NCBI GenBank assembly: GCA_009922295.1
Contig: RFWA01000199.1
Location: forward strand, 1-5,181
Direction of reading: 5' to 3'
DNA: 5,181 nucleotides
Source of the DNA: Betaproteobacteria bacterium
GTDB lineage: Bacteria; Pseudomonadota; Gammaproteobacteria; Burkholderiales; Burkholderiaceae_C
Part shown: positions 1-5,181 of the stretch, in pieces
Layout: every line of letters starts with the position of its first letter
How positions within the stretch are numbered: position 1 is the stretch's first letter
Position numbers and translations under genes: made by a program
Notes under the pieces: model-generated
Databases searched by the model: none
Told to the model about the DNA's origin: nothing
Seen by the model: the letters and a program-made list of their open reading frames with translations, nothing else

Positions 1-528
1 GTTGGCCACATGCACGCGCATGCCAAAGACCTTGGCGCGGGCCGCGATGGCCTGCGCAATATGGCCAAAGCCCAGCAAGCCGATGGTTTGGCTGCCCAGC
101 TCGGTCCGCAGCGCCGTGGGGCGGCCCGCCCAGTAGGTCCAGCGCTGAGCCCGCAGGTCGGCGTCGGCGGCGGCCAGGGGCACATGCCTCAGCAGCAGGG
201 CGGTCATCACGTACTCGGCAATGGCGGCCTCATGGCCAAAGCAGTTGCAAAGCGCCGCGCTGGATGGCAACAGGGCCAAGTCGACCGCGTCGGTGCCCGC
301 CGCGGGCGCATGAAACAAGCGCAGCTGCCGCGGCAGGGGCAGGCTGGCGTTGAACTTGACGCCAACAATCACGTCGGCGTTTTCGTAGCAGTCCCGCTCA
401 CCAGAATTGTCCAGGTTGTCGCTGACGTCGGTGATCCGGTGCCGAGCGTCGATCAGGCGCTCAAAGCCCTGGCGGAAATTGGTGGCGTTGGCGCCGTGGA
501 AGACAATGTTGAGGGTTGTGGTGGTCAT
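1..528 (-). CDS. D-2-hydroxyacid dehydrogenase, N-terminal 176 residues (3' end outside window)
   Basis: This is probably an NAD(P)-dependent cytoplasmic enzyme interconverting a 2-oxoacid and a D-2-hydroxyacid (D-isomer specific 2-hydroxyacid dehydrogenase family). The frame is open from the ATG at 526-528 to the left edge, giving 176 residues without a stop. Residues 1-145 look like the first part of the catalytic domain, with the family-typical stretch FGHEAAIAEYVM near 97-108. Residues 149-158 (IGLLGFGHIA) are the glycine-rich dinucleotide-binding turn opening the Rossmann domain. The Arg, Glu and His catalytic residues would lie beyond the window, so activity cannot be judged and the substrate is unknown. 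No better start exists, because upstream sequence runs into tRNA-Gly 25 nt away. The Shine-Dalgarno is weak (GGA about 12 nt before ATG). With no terminator in the gap, it may be read from the tRNA promoter. Confidence 0.88.
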   Translation of the reverse strand, partial: MTTTTLNIVFHGANATNFRQGFERLIDARHRITDVSDNLDNSGERDCYENADVIVGVKFNASLPLPRQLRLFHAPAAGTDAVDLALLPSSAALCNCFGHEAAIAEYVMTALLLRHVPLAAADADLRAQRWTYWAGRPTALRTELGSQTIGLLGFGHIAQAIAARAKVFGMRVHVAN

Positions 529-553
529 CGTGATTCGGTCCGAGATAACCCTA

Positions 554-627
554 TGGAGCGGGTGAAGGGAATCGAACCCTCGTATGAAGCTTGGGAAGCT
601 GCCGTTCTACCATTGAACTACACCCGC
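554..627 (-). tRNA. tRNA-Gly, anticodon CCC, reads GGG
   Basis: The minus strand folds into a complete 74-nt cloverleaf. The acceptor stem GCGGGTG (627-621) pairs with CACCCGC, the discriminator is T, and the CCA end is encoded (554-556). The D arm is GTTC-AATGGTA-GAAC and the T arm carries the standard GTTCGAT loop. The anticodon loop is TTCCCAA (597-591), with CCC at 595-593. Length and sequence closely match E. coli glyU, the CCC isoacceptor for GGG codons. One oddity is that the anticodon stem GCAGC/GCTTC has a C28-U42 mismatch at its second pair, where E. coli glyU pairs G-C. It sits 25 nt before the dehydrogenase gene and behind a good promoter. Confidence 0.97.
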
Positions 628-637
628 GTGCGAAAAG

Positions 638-665
638 AGTATAAGGGATGCTCTGTGGCTATCAA
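638..665 (-). promoter_or_regulatory. sigma-70-type promoter for tRNA-Gly
   Basis: Reading leftward on the minus strand, TTGATA (665-660) and TATACT (643-638) are separated by 16 nt. These match TTGACA and TATAAT at five of six positions each. The expected start is near 631, a few bases before the mature tRNA 5' end at 627. The segment between the -10 and the tRNA (CTTTTCGCACG) ends GC-rich, as stable-RNA discriminators often do, though growth-rate control is only inferred. The -35 overlaps the stop codon of the vapC relic. Confidence 0.75.
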
Positions 666-847
666 TCTGCAAAATCTAGCTTGATGACCAGCGTGATGCC
701 CAAAGCAAGCGCGTGGGATGCGATCAATTTGTCCAGCGCGTCGCGGTTGCGGTCTTTGTAGGCTGCGCGGATCCGGCCGTAGGCCATCGCGGCTTGTGCA
801 TCAAACGGGGCGACCAGGATGTCTTTGAGCAGGCTCGCCAAAGTCGC
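662..847 (-). pseudogene. vapC relic: C-terminal fragment of a PIN-domain toxin
   Basis: A 61-codon open stretch between stops at 848-850 (TAG) and 662-664 (TGA) reads like the last third of a VapC-type PIN-domain ribonuclease. It contains APFDAQAAMAYGRIRAA, then LDKLIASHALALGITLV, then DFAD. These resemble the family pattern of LPFD...A..YG.IRA, then D.LIAAHA..LG..LVTNN..DF. The conserved acidic residue before LIA is present. The TNN segment is altered (LVIKLDFAD) and the usual PGL..ENW tail is missing. The N-terminal half with the first active-site aspartate is absent, upstream codons are broken by stops at 848 and 863, no start codon is evident and no vapB antitoxin lies nearby. It is therefore almost certainly a non-functional remnant. 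It fills most of the 243-nt gap between tRNA-Gly and the metallophosphoesterase; nothing else was seen there. Confidence 0.72.
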
Positions 848-870
848 CTATAAGGCACGCAGCTAAGGTA

Positions 871-1731
871 TCAGCGCGCAGCGCTGGGCGCCGCCACCTT
901 GCTACGCAGGTCACCGTAGGCGCCGGGTACATCTACCAAGTTGAGATGTTGGGCACCCGCCGGGGTTACGAAACGCACCGCCACTTCAGTGCCCTCAAAA
1001 TCGTACTCCACCAGACCGACCTCTTTGGTGCCGATTCGAGGCTGGAATTCGTCGGGCAGGATAAATGCCGTGGAGGGCGCCCAGACATGGCACACACCGT
1101 CGTGCTCGAACATCCGATGCTGATGCACATGGCCGCAGGCAACGAGGCGGACCTTGGCCTGCCGCATCAGGCTCAGCAGTTGCATACGAGGTTCACGCAG
1201 CACATAGCGGCCTGCGGCCTCATGCGCTTCATCGGAGGTATCCCGAAACAGCGGCTTGTGCAGGAACAGCGCCACGGGGCGCTCGCCCGCCGTGGAGAAG
1301 GCCTGTTCCAGAAACGCCCACTGTGCTGCCTCTGCCGGTAGCCCAGAGCCCAGCAGCTGTGCATTCAGTGCAATGAAGAACCAATCGCCAGCGGCCATGG
1401 TCCATTGCTCGGCACCGAAGTGGCTGCGGTAGATCTCGCGGCGCGGATCACTGATGCCGGCGCCGTGACTGTTTGGGCTCGGGTTGTCGCCAATGTCGTG
1501 GTTGCCGGGAATGGCGTGTACCGGCACGGTCAGGCGGCCATGTTGCTCGGCGGCGAAGGCCAGATCGTCAGGCACGTTTTCACCATTCAAGGCGATGTCT
1601 CCCGTGTTAAGCAGCATATCCGGCTGCGCCGCGTTCACGTGCGCGACCACCGCATCCCAGTTGGGGACGAAGTAAGGGCGCTCGCGGCTGAGGTGGGTGT
1701 CAGATACCTGAATGAGCTTGAATTTGGCCAT
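871..1731 (-). CDS. calcineurin-like metallophosphoesterase (cyclic-nucleotide / glycerophosphodiesterase type)
   Basis: This 286-residue protein is probably a cytoplasmic two-metal phosphodiesterase of the Icc/CpdA/GpdQ group; no signal peptide is visible. All family motifs are in order: D11-x-H13, G44-D45, G76-N77-H78-D79, H158 in LHKP, and G200-H-V-H203. These supply both metal sites and the catalytic histidine, so it should be active. Family members cleave 3',5'-cAMP, glycerophosphodiesters or phospholipids, and the motifs alone do not choose between them. The ATG at 1729-1731 is preferred over one 8 codons upstream because AAGGAG lies 6 nt before it and the next residues lead straight into the first beta strand. 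It is divergent from the UgpB-like importer across 152 nt bearing Pho-box-like repeats. This suggests a role like UgpQ, hydrolysing imported phosphodiesters, or like PhoB-controlled PlcP in phospholipid turnover. Both roles are inferred. Confidence 0.92.
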   Translation of the reverse strand: MAKFKLIQVSDTHLSRERPYFVPNWDAVVAHVNAAQPDMLLNTGDIALNGENVPDDLAFAAEQHGRLTVPVHAIPGNHDIGDNPSPNSHGAGISDPRREIYRSHFGAEQWTMAAGDWFFIALNAQLLGSGLPAEAAQWAFLEQAFSTAGERPVALFLHKPLFRDTSDEAHEAAGRYVLREPRMQLLSLMRQAKVRLVACGHVHQHRMFEHDGVCHVWAPSTAFILPDEFQPRIGTKEVGLVEYDFEGTEVAVRFVTPAGAQHLNLVDVPGAYGDLRSKVAAPSAAR

Positions 1732-1737
1732 GTTGAT

Positions 1738-1743
1738 CTCCTT
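1738..1743 (-). promoter_or_regulatory. Shine-Dalgarno AAGGAG deciding the metallophosphoesterase start
   Basis: On the minus strand AAGGAG is followed by ATCAAC and then ATG (1731-1729), a 6-nt spacer. The longer in-frame start at 1755 lies upstream of this site and would translate through it, so the shorter 286-residue protein is chosen. Confidence 0.85.
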
Positions 1744-1753
1744 GGGTGCCACC

Positions 1754-1787
1754 AATCTAACCCGCCGGCATGACGGACCGATGACGA
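1754..1787 (-). promoter_or_regulatory. putative Pho box and -10 element for the metallophosphoesterase
   Basis: On the minus strand, TCGTCAT (1787-1781) and CCGTCAT (1776-1770) are direct repeats 11 bp apart, matching the PhoB box CTGTCAT-N4-CTGTCAT at 5/7 and 6/7 positions. A third half-site-like TCGTCAC (1797-1791) lies 10 bp upstream. Exactly 10 nt after the box comes TAGATT (1759-1754), a 4/6 match to a -10. This is the arrangement of PhoB-dependent promoters, where the box replaces the -35. Transcription would start near 1748, a few bases before the Shine-Dalgarno. It is inferred from pattern only. Confidence 0.5.
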
Positions 1788-1816
1788 CGGGTGACGATCG
1801 GTTGCGACGGTGTTGA

Positions 1817-1850
1817 CCGTCACACGGCTGCCATGTGGCACGGGTACAAC
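1817..1850 (+). promoter_or_regulatory. putative Pho box and -10 element for the importer operon
   Basis: CCGTCAC (1817-1823), a 4-nt spacer ACGG and CTGCCAT (1828-1834) match the two halves of the PhoB box CTGTCAT-N4-CTGTCAT at 5/7 and 6/7. Ten nucleotides later TACAAC (1845-1850) is a 4/6 match to a -10. The predicted start near 1857 leaves a leader of about 27 nt that holds the Shine-Dalgarno at 1871. The layout mirrors that on the opposite strand, which is the strongest argument that it is real. Confidence 0.5.
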
Positions 1851-1870
1851 CCGCGCATTGACATCTATCT

Positions 1871-1874
1871 GGAG
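1871..1874 (+). promoter_or_regulatory. Shine-Dalgarno GGAG deciding the GTG start of the binding protein
   Basis: GGAG is followed by nine bases and then GTG at 1884-1886. Starting there places a classic signal peptide at the N-terminus. Earlier in-frame starts (GTG 1791, ATG 1833) would add up to 31 hydrophilic residues before it and would lie at or upstream of the putative promoter. Confidence 0.7.
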
Positions 1875-1883
1875 CAAACCAAA

Positions 1884-3143
1884 GTGGAAAAAATCCGTAC
1901 GATCTTCGCGGGCCTTGCCCTGGCCCTTATGGCCGCAACTGCCCAGGCGACGACAGAAATCGTCTTCTACCACTACCAGACCGGCGCGCCCGGCAAGACA
2001 CTGCGTGCCATCCTTGACGATTTTCAGAAGAGCAACCCCGATGTGGTCGTGAAGGACATCTACAAGCACTCCGAGCAGATCACGGGTGAGGTGCAGGCCG
2101 CGCTGGCCGCCCGCCGCCCGGTGGATGTGACCACGGTGATCGGCAAGAACATCGTCTTCTTTGCAGGCGCCACACCCGCCGTTGCCCTGAACGATCCCAA
2201 GAACGGCGACGCCAAATGGCTGGACGCCTATCTGCCGAACTTCCTGGACGCGGGACGCATCGACGGCAAGGTCTACGCCATTCCGCATGCCTACGGCACG
2301 CCGCAGCTCTACTACAACAAAGACATCTTCCGCAAGGCGGGACTCGACGCCGACAAGGCGCCCCGCACTTGGGATGAGGTGATTGCAGCGGCCACCCAGA
2401 TCAAGCAAAGAACCGGCATGGCTGGCGTCGCGCACCTGCACGCCTCAATGGGTGACTACGGCACGATGGTGATGGTGACCAATGCCGGGGCCACTTACCT
2501 GAACAAGGCTGGGACAAAGGCCGAGTTCGACAGCCCGCAAGGTGTCGCGGTGTTGCAGATGTGGCAAGACATGGCCAAATCAGGCATCATGCCGGTCGCC
2601 AACGACCAGCAGTGGGGCGCGGCTTTTCAGGCCGGCCAGATGGGCATGTACATCACCTCGTCGGCAGCGCTGCGCGGCTTTGTAGACTCCGCTCAGGGCA
2701 AATTTGACCTGGGCGTGGCGCAATATCCGCTTTGGAAAGAGCAACCTCGTCGGGTCAATAATTCCGGGGCTGCAATCATGCTGCACGCGCCTGAGGGTCC
2801 GCGTCGTGAGGCCTCCCTGAAGCTTTTGCGCTATCTGTCGCGGCAGGATGTATCCAACCGCTGGTCCCGGGATACCGGCTACATGCCGCTGATCCGCAAC
2901 CCTCAGGCAGACCCGGCGATGGCGAAATACATCGCTGAATTTCCGCTCGTGCGCCCCTCGATCGCGCAGATGGCCGAGACGCTGCCGACGGCAACCTGGC
3001 CGGCTGAAGGAGCCCTGGAAGCCCAGGTGCACATCAAAAACATGCTGGACGAGTTGTGGGCTGCCAAACGCCCGGCCAGTGCCATCGTGCCGGAGACGGT
3101 CCGCAAGGTTAACGAGGCCTTGTCCGTGAACCTCAAAAAGTGA
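1884..3143 (+). CDS. UgpB-like periplasmic solute-binding protein of a CUT1 ABC importer
   Basis: This 419-residue protein captures a substrate in the periplasm and delivers it to the two permeases encoded downstream. Residues 1-22 form a Sec signal peptide: basic start (EKIR), hydrophobic core, then AQA, with cleavage expected before TTEIVFYH. There is no lipobox cysteine. The mature part is a family 1 extracellular solute-binding protein. LYYNKDIFRKAGLD (142-155) and TGYMPL (331-336) closely resemble the same segments of E. coli UgpB, and overall length is similar. Ligand-contact regions differ: the Trp-rich segment of E. coli UgpB is replaced near 187-192 (ASMGDY), and the glutamate after the first lobe is not evident near 85-88. 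The substrate may thus be glycerol-3-phosphate, a glycerophosphodiester, another phosphorylated compound or a sugar. The start is GTG. The stop overlaps the next gene's start by 4 nt. Confidence 0.88.
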   Translation: MEKIRTIFAGLALALMAATAQATTEIVFYHYQTGAPGKTLRAILDDFQKSNPDVVVKDIYKHSEQITGEVQAALAARRPVDVTTVIGKNIVFFAGATPAVALNDPKNGDAKWLDAYLPNFLDAGRIDGKVYAIPHAYGTPQLYYNKDIFRKAGLDADKAPRTWDEVIAAATQIKQRTGMAGVAHLHASMGDYGTMVMVTNAGATYLNKAGTKAEFDSPQGVAVLQMWQDMAKSGIMPVANDQQWGAAFQAGQMGMYITSSAALRGFVDSAQGKFDLGVAQYPLWKEQPRRVNNSGAAIMLHAPEGPRREASLKLLRYLSRQDVSNRWSRDTGYMPLIRNPQADPAMAKYIAEFPLVRPSIAQMAETLPTATWPAEGALEAQVHIKNMLDELWAAKRPASAIVPETVRKVNEALSVNLKK

Positions 3144-4087
3144 AACCCAGTGTGTCCCTGGCGGCCACTGCACCCCCGCTGGGCGCCACGACTCCGCTCG
3201 CTAGGCGCGGACGTCAGTGGCACCTGGCGCCTTTCCTGTATCTGGCGCCGATGATCGTGTTGCTGGTGGTGTTTACCTACTGGCCGCTGCTGCACACCAT
3301 CTACCTCAGTTTTGTGAAATGGAACATGAACCCCGACCAGCCGATGCGCTGGGTCGGTGCGGCTAACTACCGCGGTATTTTCAACTCGCCGCTGTTCGAT
3401 GCGGCGTTTCGCAATACCCTGATCTATATCGTTGCGTCCATTCCGCTCAAGGTGCTGCTGCCCATTCCTATCGCCATATTTGTGTGGACGCTGGCGACCC
3501 GGGGCCAGATATACCGGGCCCTGCTGTTTCTGCCAACGCTGTTCAGCTTCACGGTCGTGGCGGTCGTGTTCCTCTGGCTGCTGAACCCCATCAGCGGTCA
3601 CTTCGTGCAGATCGCGCGTCTGTTTGGCGGGCAGTGGCCCAACGTCCTCGCCGACCCGGATTTCGCGATTTGGACGATCCTGCTGATCTCCACCTGGAAG
3701 GTGATTGGCTTCAATACGCTGCTGTATGTGGCCGGTCTGGCCAGCATCAACCGCGACTATGTTGAGGCCATGCGCTTGGACGGCGCCAGCGACTGGCGTT
3801 TAGTGCGCCACCTGCTGTGGCCGCTGCTCACGCCGACCACGCTGTTTGTCTTCATCTCCACGGTGATCTTCGCGATTCAGCAGGTGTTCACGCCGATCGA
3901 CATCATGACCGAAGGTGGCCCGCAGAATGGCACGACCAATCTGTTCTACATGGTCTACCAGTACGCGTTTCGCACCTTCAACGTGGGCTTCGGTGCTGCC
4001 GGTACGGTGATCATCTTCGCTTTTCTACTGGCCATCACCTTGCTAAAGATGCGCACGCTGGATCGCCATGTGCAATACCAACAATAA
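3140..4087 (+). CDS. ABC importer permease, UgpA-like (MalF-type inner-membrane subunit)
   Basis: This 315-residue inner-membrane protein forms half of the transport channel. About six membrane helices are visible, near residues 31-50, 93-115, 127-148, 176-196, 229-249 and 283-302. The cytoplasmic EAA loop that docks on the ATPase is clear at 209-228 (EAMRLDGASDW, ending LLWP). The C-terminus RTLDRHVQYQQ resembles the end of E. coli UgpA. It starts with GTG inside the end of the binding-protein gene (GTGA overlap at 3140-3143) and lacks an obvious Shine-Dalgarno, so translation is probably coupled to that gene. The first 25 or so residues are poor in family features and rich in Ala, Pro and Thr. 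GTG at 3152 is a possible alternative start but is no better supported. Confidence 0.9.
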   Translation: MKPSVSLAATAPPLGATTPLARRGRQWHLAPFLYLAPMIVLLVVFTYWPLLHTIYLSFVKWNMNPDQPMRWVGAANYRGIFNSPLFDAAFRNTLIYIVASIPLKVLLPIPIAIFVWTLATRGQIYRALLFLPTLFSFTVVAVVFLWLLNPISGHFVQIARLFGGQWPNVLADPDFAIWTILLISTWKVIGFNTLLYVAGLASINRDYVEAMRLDGASDWRLVRHLLWPLLTPTTLFVFISTVIFAIQQVFTPIDIMTEGGPQNGTTNLFYMVYQYAFRTFNVGFGAAGTVIIFAFLLAITLLKMRTLDRHVQYQQ

Positions 4088-4096
4088 GGAGCGGCA

Positions 4097-4912
4097 ATGA
4101 CACTCGGTGCGCCGTGGCGGGCCGTTGGCCATCTGGTCCTGGTTTTGCTTTGCCTGTCCATGGTGGTGCCACTGCTGGTGGCACTGGGTATGGCCTTCAA
4201 GCCGCCCAACGAGGTGTACTCACTGGTCCCGTGGCCGCAGGCACCGACACTGGACAACTTCCGCCGCCTGTTTGAACAGGTGCCGTTTCATCTTTATCTG
4301 TGGAACAGCATCGCGACCACGGCTTTGCGCGTCGGCGGCCAGATCGTGATTGCCGTGTTGTGCGCCTATGCCTTTGCGCGCTGGGAATTCCCGGGCCGAG
4401 AGTGGCTGTTTGGTGCCGTGCTGGGCGCGATGATGATCCCGCACACGCTGACCATGATCCCGATCTACATGATGATCGCCGACCTGAAGTGGTTCGACAC
4501 CTGGCGAGCGCTCGTGATTCCCAATCTGGCTATGCCTTTCGCCGTGTTCCTGTTACGCCAGCATTTCCGCTCCTTTCCGCGAGAGTTGTTTGACGCCGCC
4601 GAGATGGACGGCGCCGGACACTGGCGGGCGCTGTGGCTGGTCGTACTGCCGAACCTGAAGCCCGTCTTGTCGGCACTGGCCATCATTCTGTTCATCGACT
4701 GCTGGAACGAGTATTTTTGGCCGCTGTTAGTGACAGATGCGCCGGAGTCGCGCACCGTACAGATCGGTATCCGCGAATTTTTGCAGGCTGACCACAACGA
4801 TTTCGGTGGCTTGATGGCCGGCGCCACGTTAGCCAGCCTGCCAGCTCTGGCGGTCTTCTTCCTGTTCCAGCGCAAGGTGATGGACACCTTCTTGGCCTCA
4901 GGCATCAAGTGA
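4097..4912 (+). CDS. ABC importer permease, UgpE-like (MalG-type inner-membrane subunit)
   Basis: This 271-residue protein is the second half of the channel. Six likely membrane helices lie near 11-31, 69-94, 103-127, 136-154, 188-209 and 236-256. The EAA loop is at 165-185 (FDAAEMDGAGHW, ending VVLP) and is followed by the WNEYFWPLL segment typical of MalG/UgpE-type permeases (E. coli UgpE has WNQYLWPLL). TAAGGAG at 4085-4091, which includes the previous gene's stop, lies 5 nt before the ATG and fixes the start. Only 9 nt separate it from the upstream permease and 18 nt from the ATPase, so all four genes form one operon. The membrane family is certain; the substrate follows only from neighbours. 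Confidence 0.92.
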   Translation: MTLGAPWRAVGHLVLVLLCLSMVVPLLVALGMAFKPPNEVYSLVPWPQAPTLDNFRRLFEQVPFHLYLWNSIATTALRVGGQIVIAVLCAYAFARWEFPGREWLFGAVLGAMMIPHTLTMIPIYMMIADLKWFDTWRALVIPNLAMPFAVFLLRQHFRSFPRELFDAAEMDGAGHWRALWLVVLPNLKPVLSALAIILFIDCWNEYFWPLLVTDAPESRTVQIGIREFLQADHNDFGGLMAGATLASLPALAVFFLFQRKVMDTFLASGIK

Positions 4913-4916
4913 ACAA

Positions 4917-4927
4917 AAGGACAAGGA
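4917..4927 (+). promoter_or_regulatory. tandem Shine-Dalgarno (AAGGAC repeated) before the ATPase gene
   Basis: AAGGA occurs twice, at 4917-4921 and 4923-4927, in the short gap after the permease stop. The first is 9 nt from the ATG at 4931 and well placed. The second is only 3 nt away and likely too close. The first is taken as the working site. Confidence 0.6.
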
Positions 4928-4930
4928 CAC

Positions 4931-5181
4931 ATGGCAGCCATTTCTTTCCGCGGCTTGGCAAAACACTTTGGCGCAGTGGCCGCCGTGCAGGACTTCACGC
5001 TGGACGTCACAGACGGAGAATTGCTGGTCTTGGTCGGTCCCAGCGGCTGCGGCAAGACCACCACACTGCGGATGCTGGCCGGGCTGGAGGCGCCGACGGC
5101 GGGCGAGATCTGGTTGGGTGAACGCGAGATCGCACGCCTGCCGGCACGGGAACGCAACATCGCCATGGTGTTCCAAAACTA
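4931..5181 (+). CDS. ABC importer ATPase, UgpC/MalK-like, N-terminal 83 residues (3' end outside window)
   Basis: This is the cytoplasmic nucleotide-binding subunit that powers the importer. The 83 codons present include the Walker A motif GPSGCGKTT (36-44), then the LRMLAGLE stretch and the start of the Q-loop (VFQN, Gln82; the next codon begins TA, fitting Tyr). This run is typical of the UgpC/MalK/MsmX group. The signature LSGGQ, Walker B, H-loop and the C-terminal regulatory domain lie beyond the edge. The ATG follows a good Shine-Dalgarno and gives the usual short N-terminus (AAISFRGLAKHFG). Being last in the order binding protein, permease, permease, ATPase matches ugpBAEC. Whether a ugpQ or other gene follows cannot be seen. 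Confidence 0.93.
   Translation, partial: MAAISFRGLAKHFGAVAAVQDFTLDVTDGELLVLVGPSGCGKTTTLRMLAGLEAPTAGEIWLGEREIARLPARERNIAMVFQN

Noticed and set aside
10..684. Plus-strand open frame of 224 codons
   Set aside because: It is antisense to the dehydrogenase and runs through the tRNA-Gly gene. The protein has no family features and there is no convincing Shine-Dalgarno.
846..856. Short inverted repeat GCCT-ATA-AGGC after the metallophosphoesterase stop, as a terminator
   Set aside because: The stem has only four pairs and no T-tract follows on the minus strand.
1836..1851. Possible sigma-54 promoter (TGGCACG at 1836-1842)
   Set aside because: The -24 half is perfect, but the GC required 12 bp further on is AC (1849-1850) and there is no TTGC element.
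1635..2441. Minus-strand open frame of 268 codons spanning the divergent promoter region
   Set aside because: It overlaps the starts of two well-supported genes and the whole intergenic region. Its composition is that of an antisense shadow of GC-rich coding DNA.
3183..3208. GCGCC/GGCGC inverted repeat near the start of the first permease, as an intra-operon attenuating hairpin
   Set aside because: It has five pairs around a 16-nt loop, lies within coding sequence and is common by chance in GC-rich DNA.
2903..3601. Minus-strand open frame of 232 codons
   Set aside because: It is antisense to the binding protein and first permease, both with clear family motifs, and shows no domain of its own.
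4465..5166. Minus-strand open frame of 233 codons
   Set aside because: It is antisense to the second permease and the Walker A-containing ATPase. Its low-complexity Ser/Arg-rich translation has no recognisable motif.

Overview
This 5.2-kb, GC-rich window (about 60% by eye) is ordinary bacterial chromosome. It most resembles a betaproteobacterium of the Burkholderiales, perhaps Comamonadaceae. That placement rests on base composition, the tRNA-Gly(CCC) sequence and the general look of the proteins; no search was run.

Layout. The left part reads on the minus strand. A strong sigma-70-type promoter (638-665) drives a complete tRNA-Gly with anticodon CCC (554-627). Only 25 nt later comes the start of a D-2-hydroxyacid dehydrogenase (528 to beyond the left edge). 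Just upstream of the tRNA promoter lies the broken C-terminal third of a VapC-type PIN-domain toxin (662-847), with no antitoxin and no N-terminal half. Next is an intact minus-strand calcineurin-like metallophosphoesterase (871-1731). From a 152-bp divergent intergenic region, a four-gene ABC importer operon reads rightward: a UgpB-like periplasmic binding protein (1884-3143), two CUT1-type permeases (3140-4087 and 4097-4912) and an ATPase cut by the right edge (4931 onward).

How it fits together. The gene order is that of ugpBAEC, the importer for glycerol-3-phosphate and glycerophosphodiesters. In E. coli that operon ends with ugpQ, a cytoplasmic glycerophosphodiesterase. Here an unrelated phosphodiesterase fold sits divergently next to the transporter. 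The shared intergenic region carries two Pho-box-like direct repeats, one in each direction. Each has two 7-mers spaced 4 nt apart and each lies exactly 10 nt before a plausible -10 element. The simplest reading is a PhoB-controlled phosphorus-scavenging locus that imports an organophosphate and cleaves it inside the cell. The transporter family and Pho-box geometry are seen directly. PhoB control and the exact substrate are inferred, and the binding protein lacks several residues I associate with E. coli UgpB, so another phosphodiester or a sugar is possible.

No CRISPR array, insertion sequence or clear terminator was found. The most interesting signals are the divergent Pho boxes with the metallophosphoesterase/importer pairing, the vapC relic and the tRNA-dehydrogenase junction.
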